A stretch of DNA of 41,871 bases, from contig CALANW010000004.1 of NCBI GenBank assembly GCA_937926145.1, positions 1 through 41,871 of the forward strand, in the 5' to 3' direction. How positions within the stretch are numbered: the first letter of the stretch is position 1; the number at the start of each line of letters is the position of its first letter. The notes below the pieces were generated by a model. That model was not told the origin of the DNA, ran no database searches, and saw nothing but the letters and a program-made list of their open reading frames with translations. The stretch comes from an uncultured Ruminococcus sp. Lineage in GTDB: Bacteria > Bacillota > Clostridia > Oscillospirales > Ruminococcaceae. This document shows, piece after piece, positions 24,748-32,975 of this stretch. Both the position numbers and the translations under genes were made by a program.

Positions 24748-26152
24748 CTCACTCACAAGAACCAAGGAAGACTTTATCCCAAGAGAAGCGGGCAAGGTTT
24801 CAATGTACACCTGCGGCCCTACGGTCTACCACTACGCTCATATCGGAAACCTCCGCAGCTATATCATGGAGGACGTCCTCGAAAAGTATCTCCGCTTCAC
24901 GGGACTTGACGTTAAAAGAGTAATGAACATCACCGATGTCGGACACCTCACAAGCGACGGCGACACGGGCGATGACAAGATGCTCAAAGGCGCAAAGCGT
25001 GAGCATAAAACCGTTATGGAAATTGCAAAGTTTTACACTGACGCTTTCTTTGCAGACTGCGCAAAGCTCAACATCAAGACCCCTGACGTTGTTCAGCCTG
25101 CAACTGGTTGTATCGATGAGTTCATCAAGGTAATTTCTTCGCTTATCGAGAAAGGCTATGCTTACGAAGCCGGTGGAAACATCTACTTCGACACATCAAA
25201 GCTCAAGCAGTATTACGTTTTCAACGATTTCAAGGAAGAAGATCTTGCTGTCGGCGTAAGAGAGGGCGTTGAGGAGGACTCCAACAAGCGCAACAAGGCT
25301 GACTTCGTGCTTTGGTTCACAAAGTCCAAATTTGACGATCAGGAACTCAAATGGGACAGCCCGTGGGGAGTTGGCTACCCCGGCTGGCATATCGAATGTT
25401 CCTGCATAAGCATGAAATATCTCGGCGAATACCTCGATATCCATTGCGGCGGCATCGACAACGCTTTCCCACACCACACGAACGAGATCGCACAGAGCGA
25501 ATCCTACCTCGGACATAAGTGGTGCAACTACTGGTTCCACGTTCACCACCTCAACACCAACAGCGGCAAGATGTCGAAGTCCTCGGGCGAGTTCCTCACC
25601 GTTTCGCTCCTCGAAGAAAAGGGCTACGATCCGCTCGTTTACCGTTTCTTCTGCCTGCTTTCGCACTATAGAAAGTCGCTCGTTTTCTCGTATGAGAACC
25701 TCGACAACGCCGCAGTTTCCTACAACAAGATGATCGCAAAGATCGCCGCACTTTTAAAGGAAAACGGCGGAGAAATCGACAAGGAAGCTTATGACAAGCT
25801 TATGAAGAACTTCACCGACGCGCTCGACAACGACCTGAACACAGCTCAGGCTATCACAGCCGTTTATGACGTTCTCCGTGACGGCACAAACGCCGCAACA
25901 AAGCTTGCACTTATCAAGGAATTCGACAAGGTGCTTTCTATCGGACTTATCGCAAACGCAGAAAAGCTCAACAAAGCCGCAGAAAATGCCGATGATGACC
26001 TCCCCGAAGAGGTAAAGAAACTTGCCGAGGAGAGAAAGGCAGCACGAAAGGAAAAGAACTTCGCCCTCGCCGACGAGCTCCGCGACAAGATAACCGCACT
26101 CGGATATGTTGTTGAGGAAACACGTCAGGGAACGAAGATAACGAAAAAATAA
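24734..26152 (+). CDS. cysS: Cysteinyl-tRNA synthetase
   Basis: Class I aminoacyl-tRNA synthetase charging tRNA-Cys. A 472-aa product of standard length. Zn ligands: Cys in YTCGPTVY near 25-30, Cys in GWHIECSC and the HCGGIDNAFPHHTNE segment; HIGN motif at about 35 (YHYAHIGNLR); KMSKS at about 278 (GKMSKSSGEF); C-terminal DALR-type helical domain. ATG 24734 is used (AAAGGAAC upstream, conserved N-terminus MKIYNSLTRTKE); an in-frame extension inside cysE is rejected. Pairing with cysE behind one Cys T-box makes a self-adjusting cysteine supply/charging unit. Its TAA stop is immediately continuous with family B repeats. Confidence 0.97.
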   Translation: MKIYNSLTRTKEDFIPREAGKVSMYTCGPTVYHYAHIGNLRSYIMEDVLEKYLRFTGLDVKRVMNITDVGHLTSDGDTGDDKMLKGAKREHKTVMEIAKFYTDAFFADCAKLNIKTPDVVQPATGCIDEFIKVISSLIEKGYAYEAGGNIYFDTSKLKQYYVFNDFKEEDLAVGVREGVEEDSNKRNKADFVLWFTKSKFDDQELKWDSPWGVGYPGWHIECSCISMKYLGEYLDIHCGGIDNAFPHHTNEIAQSESYLGHKWCNYWFHVHHLNTNSGKMSKSSGEFLTVSLLEEKGYDPLVYRFFCLLSHYRKSLVFSYENLDNAAVSYNKMIAKIAALLKENGGEIDKEAYDKLMKNFTDALDNDLNTAQAITAVYDVLRDGTNAATKLALIKEFDKVLSIGLIANAEKLNKAAENADDDLPEEVKKLAEERKAARKEKNFALADELRDKITALGYVVEETRQGTKITKK

Positions 26153-26236
26153 TGCGTAATTCGTAATTCGTAATGCGTAATTATTTTTGTTTCGCAAAAT
26201 GTTTGAATTTCGTAGGGGCGGATTCTATATCCGCCC
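26150..26236. repeat. Family B repeat after cysS
   Basis: Tandem TAATGCGTAATTCG units begin at the cysS stop codon (26150-26182), followed by the GTAGGGGCGGAT/ATATCCGCCC hairpin (26212-26236). Together with family A copy 2 this fills the 296-bp gap before the next gene; 26237-26311 shows nothing further. Confidence 0.7.
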
Positions 26237-26311
26237 GCTGCATATTTCGTTTTAACTCATAAAATTTTTGAATTTCTATTAACGCAGGGCGCATTTAATA
26301 CACAACAACAG

Positions 26312-26418
26312 TAATACTAAACACCAATAAAACTATAGACAAAAAAATCTGCGCAAAATCCATATATCAGAGTTTTTGCTTGATTTTTTGTATAGTTTTT
26401 AATTGGTGTTTAGTATAA
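26312..26418. repeat. Family A palindromic element, copy 2
   Basis: A 107-bp element with ends TAATACTAA/TTAGTATAA. The longest arms in the family: CTAAACACCAAT pairs with ATTGGTGTTTAG, and inside it AAACTATA pairs with TATAGTTT. The left arm has two extra bases (GA) before ACAAAAAAATC, a bulge also found in copy 4. Core AATCTGCGCAAAA...TTTTTGCTTGA. It ends 30 nt before the next ATG. Confidence 0.85.
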
Positions 26419-26448
26419 CATAAAACAGACGTAATTAGGGGTAAAAAT

Positions 26449-27588
26449 ATGAAGGACAAAACAAAAACGATCATATTCATAGCCGTAATTCTTATAATAG
26501 TTTTATCTGTATGCGGTGAAAAGTATTACTATAGTCACAAGCATGACAAAGATATAGCCTTTGCCAAAGCCGAGGCGGAAGATCATATTGCCGAAAAATA
26601 CGGCTTTGAGGATATCAGTCTTGAACGGGACGAGGTTTACCCGACTTATTTTACGGATAATAATAACTTCAGTGCAGCTTTTTCGGCAAACTGCGGCGGT
26701 GAAGAATTCAGCGTTGTTTTTTTCAAGGAGAACGGCAAGGCGGAATGTTTTGACAATTATCAGCAGGAAGAAATAAGAGCCGCCTTGGAAAAATATTTTT
26801 GTGAAAAATTCCCGAACGGGAGCATTGTTTCGATGTATTTTAAAGGCAAAGGCGTACCTTATGTCGGCTTTATGTATAAGGACGTTTTCTTTGACGGTGA
26901 AAACATAACTGAAATTTTATCCAAATGCCAAGGCAAGCTTGAAATGGCGTTCTATGACACGGAATTTTCGCAGTCGGATATAGAAAAGATCATTCCGAAG
27001 GACAGCCGTTTGGAGGCAGAGTCCGCTTCATTTGATACAAAAGAGCTTTGTGATGTGTGCGTAAACGAAGCAACGGATCATAGCTATAGTGAGCATTTTT
27101 ATCTTATACTTGAAAAGTATGCTCCGCATCTGACGGACTATATTTATATTAAAAATGATGGTGTAAACGGCTTTAATGTTGATATAATGGAAAATGATGA
27201 GTTCCTGTACGCTTATTTTCCCGTTGAGCCGAGAAAGCTTGCAACAAGGACGGATATAACCGCCGAGCCTGTCAAAACGGGCAAGGTCACGGAGATATTC
27301 ACTCGGCACGGCGAGGAGAATTATCTCGGCAAGCAGCTTTCGGGCGAGTATTATTTCGACAGCCTCTACGGTGATGTGTGGATATATTATCCGCTTGAAA
27401 AGCTGGACGGCTATGATATAGAAAACGTCGGACTTGCGTGGTTCAGCGCAGGCGGAATGTCTGACAACCACAATATTGAAAAGGCTCGGGTATGCGGTGA
27501 CTACGCCGTGTTCAATATGCCGTACGGCGAGGACTGTTTCAGGCTGGTTTATTCGGAGAATTTAGCGGAATACGAGCCGACCGACTAA
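26449..27588 (+). CDS. Hypothetical membrane-anchored extracytoplasmic protein
   Basis: A 379-aa protein not assigned to a family. The N-terminus (MKDKTKT then a hydrophobic helix about 8-25, IIFIAVILIIVLSVCG) is a signal anchor; the Cys at the helix end is in VCGEK, not a proper lipobox, although lipidation cannot be excluded. The remaining 350 residues are acidic and aromatic-rich, suggesting a folded surface domain. The ribosome site is AGGGG. It stands alone between family A copy 2 and the secG promoter. Codon use is looser than in neighbouring housekeeping genes, consistent with an accessory gene. Confidence 0.7.
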   Translation: MKDKTKTIIFIAVILIIVLSVCGEKYYYSHKHDKDIAFAKAEAEDHIAEKYGFEDISLERDEVYPTYFTDNNNFSAAFSANCGGEEFSVVFFKENGKAECFDNYQQEEIRAALEKYFCEKFPNGSIVSMYFKGKGVPYVGFMYKDVFFDGENITEILSKCQGKLEMAFYDTEFSQSDIEKIIPKDSRLEAESASFDTKELCDVCVNEATDHSYSEHFYLILEKYAPHLTDYIYIKNDGVNGFNVDIMENDEFLYAYFPVEPRKLATRTDITAEPVKTGKVTEIFTRHGEENYLGKQLSGEYYFDSLYGDVWIYYPLEKLDGYDIENVGLAWFSAGGMSDNHNIEKARVCGDYAVFNMPYGEDCFRLVYSENLAEYEPTD

Positions 27589-27655
27589 ACTGTATAGAAT
27601 ATACGAATTTGCTCGGGGCATATTATGCAATATAAACATAAATTGTGAAAAGCCC

Positions 27656-27684
27656 TTGCATTTTCGGAAACTTTGTGATACAAT
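27656..27684 (+). promoter_or_regulatory. secG promoter
   Basis: -35 TTGCAT (27656-27661), 17 bp, -10 TACAAT (27679-27684) preceded by TGA. Same -35 and spacing as the T-box promoter. Confidence 0.7.
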
Positions 27685-27737
27685 AAAATAAATAATTATG
27701 TAATCAAGCAACGTTTTATGAAAAAGGAAGGTCATAT

Positions 27738-27992
27738 ATGAGCATTTGGGAAATCATCTGCGGCGTTATTATGCTTATCGCCTGCATTATCCTTATCATT
27801 TTATCAATTCTTCAGCCGCCAAAGCAGCAGAATATGAGTTCGGCTTTATCTGGCTCATCATCAAACTTCTTTGACAAGACCGGCGGTGCTACAAGAGAGC
27901 AGGCTTTGAGCCAGCTCACCAAGGTCGTTGTTATCGTATTGTTTGTTATGACGCTTATCGTAAACATCATCGGCATTGTTGCGGGCAAGTAA
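27738..27992 (+). CDS. secG: Preprotein translocase subunit SecG
   Basis: Small subunit of the SecYEG export channel in the cytoplasmic membrane. An 84-aa product with two membrane helices (about 3-25 and 62-82) separated by the typical Ser/Gly-rich loop (SSALSGSSSNFFDKTGG). The ribosome site AAAAAGGAAGG precedes the ATG. The order secG-rnr is the common Bacillota arrangement (smpB normally follows); here a terminator and a family B element separate the two. Confidence 0.95.
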   Translation: MSIWEIICGVIMLIACIILIILSILQPPKQQNMSSALSGSSSNFFDKTGGATREQALSQLTKVVVIVLFVMTLIVNIIGIVAGK

Positions 27993-28034
27993 GTGCTCTG
28001 CGGTCGGTATGTTTGTGAAAAATTGACCGATAAT

Positions 28035-28074
28035 GTCCTGTGTTTGCTTCGTTCAGACACAGGACTTTTGTTTT
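28035..28074 (+). terminator. Terminator after secG
   Basis: GTCCTGTG pairs with CACAGGAC (loop region TTTGCTTCGTTCAGA) and is followed by TTTTGTTTT. It implies rnr needs its own promoter. Confidence 0.85.
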
Positions 28075-28262
28075 AATTCGTAATGCGTAATTATTTAATT
28101 CGGAATTATTTGTGTTCAAAATTTATTTCGCTGTTATTTTATTAATGTAAAAAATATAATGCCTTGCGGCACGGGACGGGAAACCCGCCCCCTACGGAAT
28201 TATGGCGTTTTAACGAGTTAAAAATAATTACGCATTACGCATTACGAATTACGCATTTAAAT
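28075..28262. repeat. Family B element between secG and rnr
   Basis: Inverted ends: left AATTCGTAATGCGTAATTAT, right the complement of ATGCGTAATTCGTAATGCG units (28228-28258). The centre holds a related but different hairpin unit, GGGACGGGAAACCCGCCCCC (about 28175-28194). The element ends 3 nt before the GGGGAG ribosome site of rnr, so the rnr promoter must be inside or before the element. Confidence 0.7.
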
Positions 28263-28277
28263 GTGGGGAGTATGATT

Positions 28278-30410
28278 ATGGCAGCAGCTTTTGAAATTTA
28301 CAAAACACGAATAAAAGAAATATTGAAGCAGAGCGGCAAAAAAAGCGTTCCGTTCAAGGTGCTTTACAACAAATGCAAGGGCAAGAGCCAGAAGCTGCCC
28401 GAGTTTAAGCGCGCTTTGACCGAGCTTATACGGAGCGGCGACGTTCTCGAAACAAAGGCAGGCTTCAAGCTTTCCGCAGGCAGCGGACTTTTCCGTGCGG
28501 AGGTCGTTCGCATCAACAAGAATTTCGGCTTTATCCGCAAGGACGACGGAAGCGAAGTTTTCGTTCCGGGCAAATTCTTCCTCGGTGCAATGCCGGGAGA
28601 TATCGTTCTCGCTCGACTTATCCCTAAGAAGAACGAGGACAGAGAAATTCCCGACGGCGAAGTTGTCGAAGTCGTTGAGGAGAATTTCCGCGAGTTTACC
28701 GGCACGGCTCAGTGCGAAAGCGGCACTTGGTATGTTTACACCGACAACAAGCTCAAAGACCCGATAATGGTCACGGACTGCGCGGTTTCCGTCCACAACG
28801 GCGACAAGGTTCTTGCCGAGCTTACACACCGCGGAACTCGCCACGCCGACCACAGAGCGAAGATAACCGCAGTTTTCGGCTGCTCCGATCAAGCGGCTGT
28901 ATGCGCAGAAGCACTTCTCTACATCAACGGCATCGAAGTCGAATTTCCGAACGCTGTCCTTGACGAGGCTCGCTACGCCGAGCATAAGGGCATACCGACC
29001 GACGAGATAAGCCGCAGACTTGACCTGCGCGATGAGATAATATTCACGATAGACGGCGCTGACACAAAGGATATCGATGATGCAGTTTCAGTCAAAAAGC
29101 TTTCGGACGGCTGGGAGCTTGGCGTTCATATCGCGGACGTTTCGTTCTATGTAAAGCCAAACTCCGAGTTGGACAAGGACGCATTTCAGCGCGGCACTTC
29201 GATATATTATGCCGACAAGGTAGTCCCGATGCTCCCGAAAGAGCTCTCCAACGGGATATGTTCGCTCAATCCACAGGAGGACAGGCTTGCTTTTTCCTGC
29301 CTGATGAAGCTTGACGAGGGCGGAAAGCTTGTGAAGTACAAGTTCAGCAAGTCGGTGATCCGTTCGCGCGTCAAGGGCGTTTACTCCGAAATAAATAAAA
29401 TTCTCGCCGCAAAGGAAAACGGCACGGAAATTCCTGCCGATATCGCGGAAAAATATAGCGGCTTGACCGATACCATAATGCTTATGGAAGAGCTGGCTTC
29501 TATCCTCACCGCGAACAAGATAGGCAGAGGTGCGCCGCAGCTTGAAACGAGCGAATGTAAGCTTATTCTTGACGAAAACGAAGTCTGCATCGATGTTCTC
29601 CCGAGAGAGCGCGGCAAGAGTGAGCTTATCATCGAGGAATTTATGCTTATGGCAAACACGGCGGCGGCAAAAACCGCGCGTGAGCACAATATTCCATTTG
29701 TTTACCGTGTGCACGAAGACCCGTCACCCGAAAAGATAGATGATCTGCTTGACACGGCGGCACTGATGAACATAAAAGTTCCGCACTTCACCGAGATAAA
29801 GGCAAAACACCTCTCAGAGATACTCGAACAGGTCAAGGACAGCACCCTTGCGCCCGTTATAAACAATCTCGTGCTTCGCTCAATGGCGAAAGCGAAGTAT
29901 TCCGACAAGCCGCTCGGTCATTTCGGACTTGTGCTGAAAGATTACGCGCACTTCACCTCGCCGATAAGACGTTACCCCGACCTTGCGATACATCGTATCC
30001 TCACCGACCTTTGCTACAATAAGCAGAGCGAAGAATATATGACCAAGCGTTACGCAGGCTTTGCGCACGACGCTTCGGAGCAGTCCTCCGCCTGCGAACT
30101 TACCGCGATGAGAATAGAGCGCGAGTGCGACGACTGCTATGTTGCGGAGTATATGCGCTCGCACCTTGGCGAAGAATTCGAGGGAATAATCAGCTCCGTG
30201 ACGGAATTCGGCTTCTTTGTCGAGCTGCCAAACACTGTCGAGGGACTTGTTTCGATAGACAGCCTTAAAGACGGAAACTATGAATTCAACGGAAAGTTCA
30301 CGATAACGAACAGCGGCAAGCCTGCCTACTCGGTCGGTGACAGAGTAAAGGTAATATGCTCCGCCGCGAACGTTCCAACGGGTAAAGTTGATTTTACTTT
30401 AGCTGAATAA
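28278..30410 (+). CDS. rnr: Ribonuclease R
   Basis: Processive 3'-5' exoribonuclease for structured RNA decay and tmRNA-linked quality control. The 710-aa product matches the family: N-terminal winged-helix and cold-shock domains (about 1-200), RNB catalytic domain with DTKDIDDAVSV near 261 and HIADVSFYV, and a C-terminal S1 domain (about 628-705, EFEGIISSVTEFGFFVEL). Two ATGs lie at 28272 and 28278; the GGGGAG at 28265-28270 is 7 nt from the second, which is chosen. An in-frame extension to 28164 is only translated repeat DNA. Followed by a strong terminator; smpB is not adjacent. Confidence 0.96.
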   Translation: MAAAFEIYKTRIKEILKQSGKKSVPFKVLYNKCKGKSQKLPEFKRALTELIRSGDVLETKAGFKLSAGSGLFRAEVVRINKNFGFIRKDDGSEVFVPGKFFLGAMPGDIVLARLIPKKNEDREIPDGEVVEVVEENFREFTGTAQCESGTWYVYTDNKLKDPIMVTDCAVSVHNGDKVLAELTHRGTRHADHRAKITAVFGCSDQAAVCAEALLYINGIEVEFPNAVLDEARYAEHKGIPTDEISRRLDLRDEIIFTIDGADTKDIDDAVSVKKLSDGWELGVHIADVSFYVKPNSELDKDAFQRGTSIYYADKVVPMLPKELSNGICSLNPQEDRLAFSCLMKLDEGGKLVKYKFSKSVIRSRVKGVYSEINKILAAKENGTEIPADIAEKYSGLTDTIMLMEELASILTANKIGRGAPQLETSECKLILDENEVCIDVLPRERGKSELIIEEFMLMANTAAAKTAREHNIPFVYRVHEDPSPEKIDDLLDTAALMNIKVPHFTEIKAKHLSEILEQVKDSTLAPVINNLVLRSMAKAKYSDKPLGHFGLVLKDYAHFTSPIRRYPDLAIHRILTDLCYNKQSEEYMTKRYAGFAHDASEQSSACELTAMRIERECDDCYVAEYMRSHLGEEFEGIISSVTEFGFFVELPNTVEGLVSIDSLKDGNYEFNGKFTITNSGKPAYSVGDRVKVICSAANVPTGKVDFTLAE

Positions 30411-30413
30411 TAC

Positions 30414-30456
30414 AAACCGCCCCGAAATGGTCTTGTCATTTCGGGGCGGTTTTAAA
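30414..30456 (+). terminator. Terminator of rnr
   Basis: AAACCGCCCCGAAATG pairs with CATTTCGGGGCGGTTT around a short loop, followed by TTAAA, directly after the rnr stop. Confidence 0.9.
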
Positions 30457-30502
30457 CCTTGTGATTATACTATGTGTATAATTATACTTGTATATTACGA
30501 AA

Positions 30503-30817
30503 CTACATCAAAATTTCATCAATACTGCGCCTACCATAAAGAAAACGAAGAATACTTATTTGCTCAGTATTTTCGTCGATCGAGTAAAACAAAAGGTAAT
30601 TGTTCACAATTGCATAATGATATCCCTTTTGTGCAAGGCTTTCGTTGCGGCATTTCGGGTAAAGAAACGGATCATCATTAATATTTGAGATGATTTTTTC
30701 GGTTTTATTCAATAGATTTTGAGCAGAAAGCGGATTGTACAGCTTGTTTGAAATATAATCAAGGGTTTCATCAAGGTCATTTTCAAAACTCGGCGCAACT
30801 ACAAGTTTATATGCCAT
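30503..30817 (-). CDS. RelE/ParE-family toxin
   Basis: A 104-aa toxin of the RelE/ParE superfamily: YKLVVAPSFENDLDETLDYI at the start, a central helix pair, DPFLYPKC, and the C-terminal strand segment YAIVNNYLLFYSIDE...ISILRFLYGRR that is typical of this fold. RelE-type members cleave ribosome-bound mRNA, ParE-type members poison gyrase; the C-terminal residues do not settle which. The gene overlaps the antitoxin by 11 nt in the usual antitoxin-first order, with GAGGG before its ATG. This strongly suggests one operon under the operator at 31131-31150. Confidence 0.9.
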   Translation of the reverse strand: MAYKLVVAPSFENDLDETLDYISNKLYNPLSAQNLLNKTEKIISNINDDPFLYPKCRNESLAQKGYHYAIVNNYLLFYSIDENTEQISILRFLYGRRSIDEILM

Positions 30818-31106
30818 ATTTATCCCTCAGCCTGTCAAAAACTTCATCGGAGGAAGAATAATTACCCGATTTGATCTCATTTTCTGCCTCTTTGAGCTTT
30901 TGATAAAGGTCTTCCTTGTTTTTCACGATTATGCGCTCGGGCGTAGGAACTTTCACCTCAAAAGGAATACCTCCCGTGAGGTTCACCTGACATAAAAACA
31001 TATTCACAGCCTCGGAAATGGATATACCGAGCATAGCGAGGGTCTCCTCGGCATTCGCTTTGACGTTTTCATTTACACGGATATGGAGAGTTTCGGTTTT
31101 TGCCAT
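30807..31106 (-). CDS. RelB/DinJ-family antitoxin
   Basis: A 99-aa antitoxin. Residues about 5-50 form a ribbon-helix-helix DNA-binding domain (TLHIRVNENVKANAEETLAM, then ISISEAVNMFLCQV, then GGIPFEV), the RelB/DinJ signature. The C-terminal half (about 60-99, rich in Lys/Glu) would wrap the toxin. It is the first gene of the pair, expected to repress its own promoter; a palindrome overlaps the -10 (31131-31150). The ribosome site is modest (AAAAGGTCGTG). Confidence 0.92.
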   Translation of the reverse strand: MAKTETLHIRVNENVKANAEETLAMLGISISEAVNMFLCQVNLTGGIPFEVKVPTPERIIVKNKEDLYQKLKEAENEIKSGNYSSSDEVFDRLRDKYGI

Positions 31107-31130
31107 AATATCACGACCTTTTCATTAGTT

Positions 31131-31168
31131 TGTGATTACATTGTATCACATATAATACGCAAAGTCAA
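31131..31168 (-). promoter_or_regulatory. Promoter and operator of the toxin-antitoxin operon
   Basis: Minus strand -35 TTGACT (31163-31168), 17 bp, -10 TACAAT (31140-31145) with TGA ahead. The palindrome TGTGATTACATTGTATCACA (31131-31150) covers the -10 and start point, a natural binding site for the ribbon-helix-helix antitoxin. Confidence 0.75.
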
Positions 31169-31245
31169 TGCTTATTAATGCATGATGCGTAAATTTTGTT
31201 ATGAAAATCTTACATTTCTCATAAACTGTCCGGCATTTGGGGACA

Positions 31246-31379
31246 TACAAAAGCAGACCTGTTTTCATGGAAGTATTCCGATGAAAACAGGTCTGTTTGT
31301 ATTATAACGCTTTGCGCCGCGTAACAAAAATACAGAGCAAAATAATTACACGTTACACATTAAATTAATTCCGAATTAG
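31246..31379. repeat. Family B partial element
   Basis: A long hairpin (31246-31302: arms ACAAA..CAGACCTGTTTTCAT and ATGAAAACAGGTCTGTTTGT) related to the hairpin inside the 19598-20020 element, then AATAATTACACGTTACACAT and TAATTCCGAATTA (31341-31378) as one terminal arm. No left arm is seen, so it looks truncated. It lies between the toxin-antitoxin promoter and fsa. Confidence 0.6.
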
Positions 31380-31386
31380 AAAGCGT

Positions 31387-32034
31387 TTACGCTTTCTTAG
31401 CGCCTTCCCAGTCCTTGAGGAATCTCTCGATACCGTTGTCTGTAAGTGGGTGCTTAACCATCTGACGGATAACGTTTGCGGGAACTGTTGCGATATCGCA
31501 GCCAAGTCTTGCACAGGTTGTAACGTGGATAGGATTTCTGATAGAAGCTGCGATGATCTCGGTCTTGATGCCCTGAGCACGGAAGATGTCAACGATCTCT
31601 TCGATGAGGTTCATACCTTCCATACCGATATCGTCAAGTCTGCCGAGGAATGGGGAAACGTATGTAGCGCCTGCATTTGCTGCGAGCATAGCCTGAGCTG
31701 CGGAGAAAACGAGTGTTACGTTTGTCTTGATGCCCTTGGAGGTAAGGATCTTACAAGCCTTGAGTCCCTCTTCGCACATTGGGAGCTTGATTACGATGTT
31801 CTTGTGGATAGCTGCGAGAGGAAGAGCCTCTTCTACCATCTTGTCAGCTTCGAGAGAGATAACTTCTGCGGAGATAGGTCCGTCAACGATTGTCGTGATC
31901 TCCTTTACAACTTCCTCAAAAACTCTGCCTTCCTTTGCGATAAGGGAGGGGTTAGTTGTAACGCCGCAGATAACTCCGAGGTCGTTTGCCCATCTGATGT
32001 CGTTTACATTAGCGGTATCGATAAAAAGTTTCAT
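31387..32034 (-). CDS. fsa: Transaldolase / fructose-6-phosphate aldolase family (Fsa/TalC)
   Basis: A 215-aa class I aldolase of the small transaldolase group, acting as transaldolase in the pentose phosphate pathway or as fructose-6-phosphate aldolase. Seen: MKLFIDTANVNDIRWANDLG, GVTTNPSL at about 24-31, the Schiff-base lysine K83 in IVIKLPM, TLVFSAAQA and SPFLGRLDD. It is the last gene of the xylA-xylB-regulator-fsa series, which fits transaldolase function in xylose use. The ATG follows AAAGGA. The stop codon lies inside a perfect palindrome GAAAGCGTTTACGCTTTC (31379-31396), which may act as its transcript end. Which of the two activities dominates cannot be decided from the sequence. Confidence 0.92.
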   Translation of the reverse strand: MKLFIDTANVNDIRWANDLGVICGVTTNPSLIAKEGRVFEEVVKEITTIVDGPISAEVISLEADKMVEEALPLAAIHKNIVIKLPMCEEGLKACKILTSKGIKTNVTLVFSAAQAMLAANAGATYVSPFLGRLDDIGMEGMNLIEEIVDIFRAQGIKTEIIAASIRNPIHVTTCARLGCDIATVPANVIRQMVKHPLTDNGIERFLKDWEGAKKA

Positions 32035-32066
32035 AGTATATTTTCCTTTCTTTTAAGGAGATACCG

Positions 32067-32879
32067 TCAGCTTTCCTTCCTGCCTGCGGTCACAAAGCTT
32101 TCAAAGAGCGAATTGTACCGAAGATTCCCCTCGGGAATACGGACATATCCTGCCCTCATCGAAACCTCGAACTCTCTGCCGTCCGAGCTGACTGTACCAC
32201 CGTTTAAGCTTAAAATTTTCTCTGCGGCGTTCTGTGCGTCCCTGATATCGGAAAAGTCCGTTATCAGCACAAATTCGTCGCCGCCGATCCTTATCGGGAG
32301 CATATCCTCCCCCGAATTTTCGTCAATTCTGCGCAGGCACTCCGCAATGGCGATATCCCCTGCGGCTCTGCCGTAAACATCATTTATGTACATCAGATGC
32401 ACCATATCGAAGCAAATGGCATATTTTCCGCTGCGCTGTTTTATAAAATCGTAAAGGTGCGAAACATCGAACTTTCTCTTGCTGGTCATAACAATATTCC
32501 CCTTTTCATCATATATCTGCACATACTCGTCAAGCTTGGGGAAAATTTCGGAAAAGCGCCGTTTTCTGCGAAATTCGGACGGCGTTACGCCCCAGAGCCG
32601 CATAAACGCACGGGTAAAGACCTCGTGTGAATTATAGCCGTATTTAAGGGCAATTTCAAGTATCGGACTTTCGCTTTTGAGCAGCTCTTTTGCCGCCGCA
32701 GTCAGCTTCCGCCTTGAAATATAGTCGCTCACGCCAATATGAAACGTATGGCGGAACATTTTCTGAACGCTCGACAGCGAATAGCCGCACCGCTTGGCGC
32801 AAAGCTCCGCCGTGATGTCCTCCGTTAAATTTTCCTCGATAAATTCAAGTATGGCAGACAGTTTTTCAAAATTGTCCAT
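32067..32879 (-). CDS. AraC-type HTH fused to GGDEF domain
   Basis: A 270-aa protein with an unusual order: N-terminal AraC/XylS double HTH (about 5-107; SLSSVQKMFRHTF, SPILEIALKYGYNSHEVFTR, VTPSEFRR), a short linker, then a GGDEF domain (about 135-262). The diguanylate cyclase signature GGDEF is intact at 199-203, as are the metal/substrate residues in CFDMVHLMYINDVYGRAAGD (D158, N166). No RxxD inhibitory site precedes it clearly. It could couple c-di-GMP or GTP binding to transcription control, or make c-di-GMP. Position between xylB and fsa suggests control of pentose genes. GAGGAAAACCT precedes the ATG; a palindromic operator lies upstream at 32891-32902. Confidence 0.85.
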   Translation of the reverse strand: MDNFEKLSAILEFIEENLTEDITAELCAKRCGYSLSSVQKMFRHTFHIGVSDYISRRKLTAAAKELLKSESPILEIALKYGYNSHEVFTRAFMRLWGVTPSEFRRKRRFSEIFPKLDEYVQIYDEKGNIVMTSKRKFDVSHLYDFIKQRSGKYAICFDMVHLMYINDVYGRAAGDIAIAECLRRIDENSGEDMLPIRIGGDEFVLITDFSDIRDAQNAAEKILSLNGGTVSSDGREFEVSMRAGYVRIPEGNLRYNSLFESFVTAGRKES

Positions 32880-32890
32880 AGGTTTTCCTC

Positions 32891-32902
32891 GATAACGTTA
32901 TC
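32891..32902. promoter_or_regulatory. Palindromic operator upstream of the AraC-GGDEF gene
   Basis: GATAACGTTATC is a perfect palindrome with a central CG step, the pattern bound by LacI/GalR-family repressors. It lies 12-23 nt upstream of the ATG and overlaps the ribosome site region. No LacI-type gene is in the window. Confidence 0.45.
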
Positions 32903-32975
32903 TGTAAAAGCTTTCACTATTAATATAATAACATTACTCGGAGAAAAATTCTTGATGATTTGGGGAAATCTGCAA

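Noticed and set aside
28164..28277. Upstream extension of rnr (36-38 residues)
   Set aside because: The extension is translated family B repeat and lacks a ribosome site; GGGGAG supports ATG 28278.
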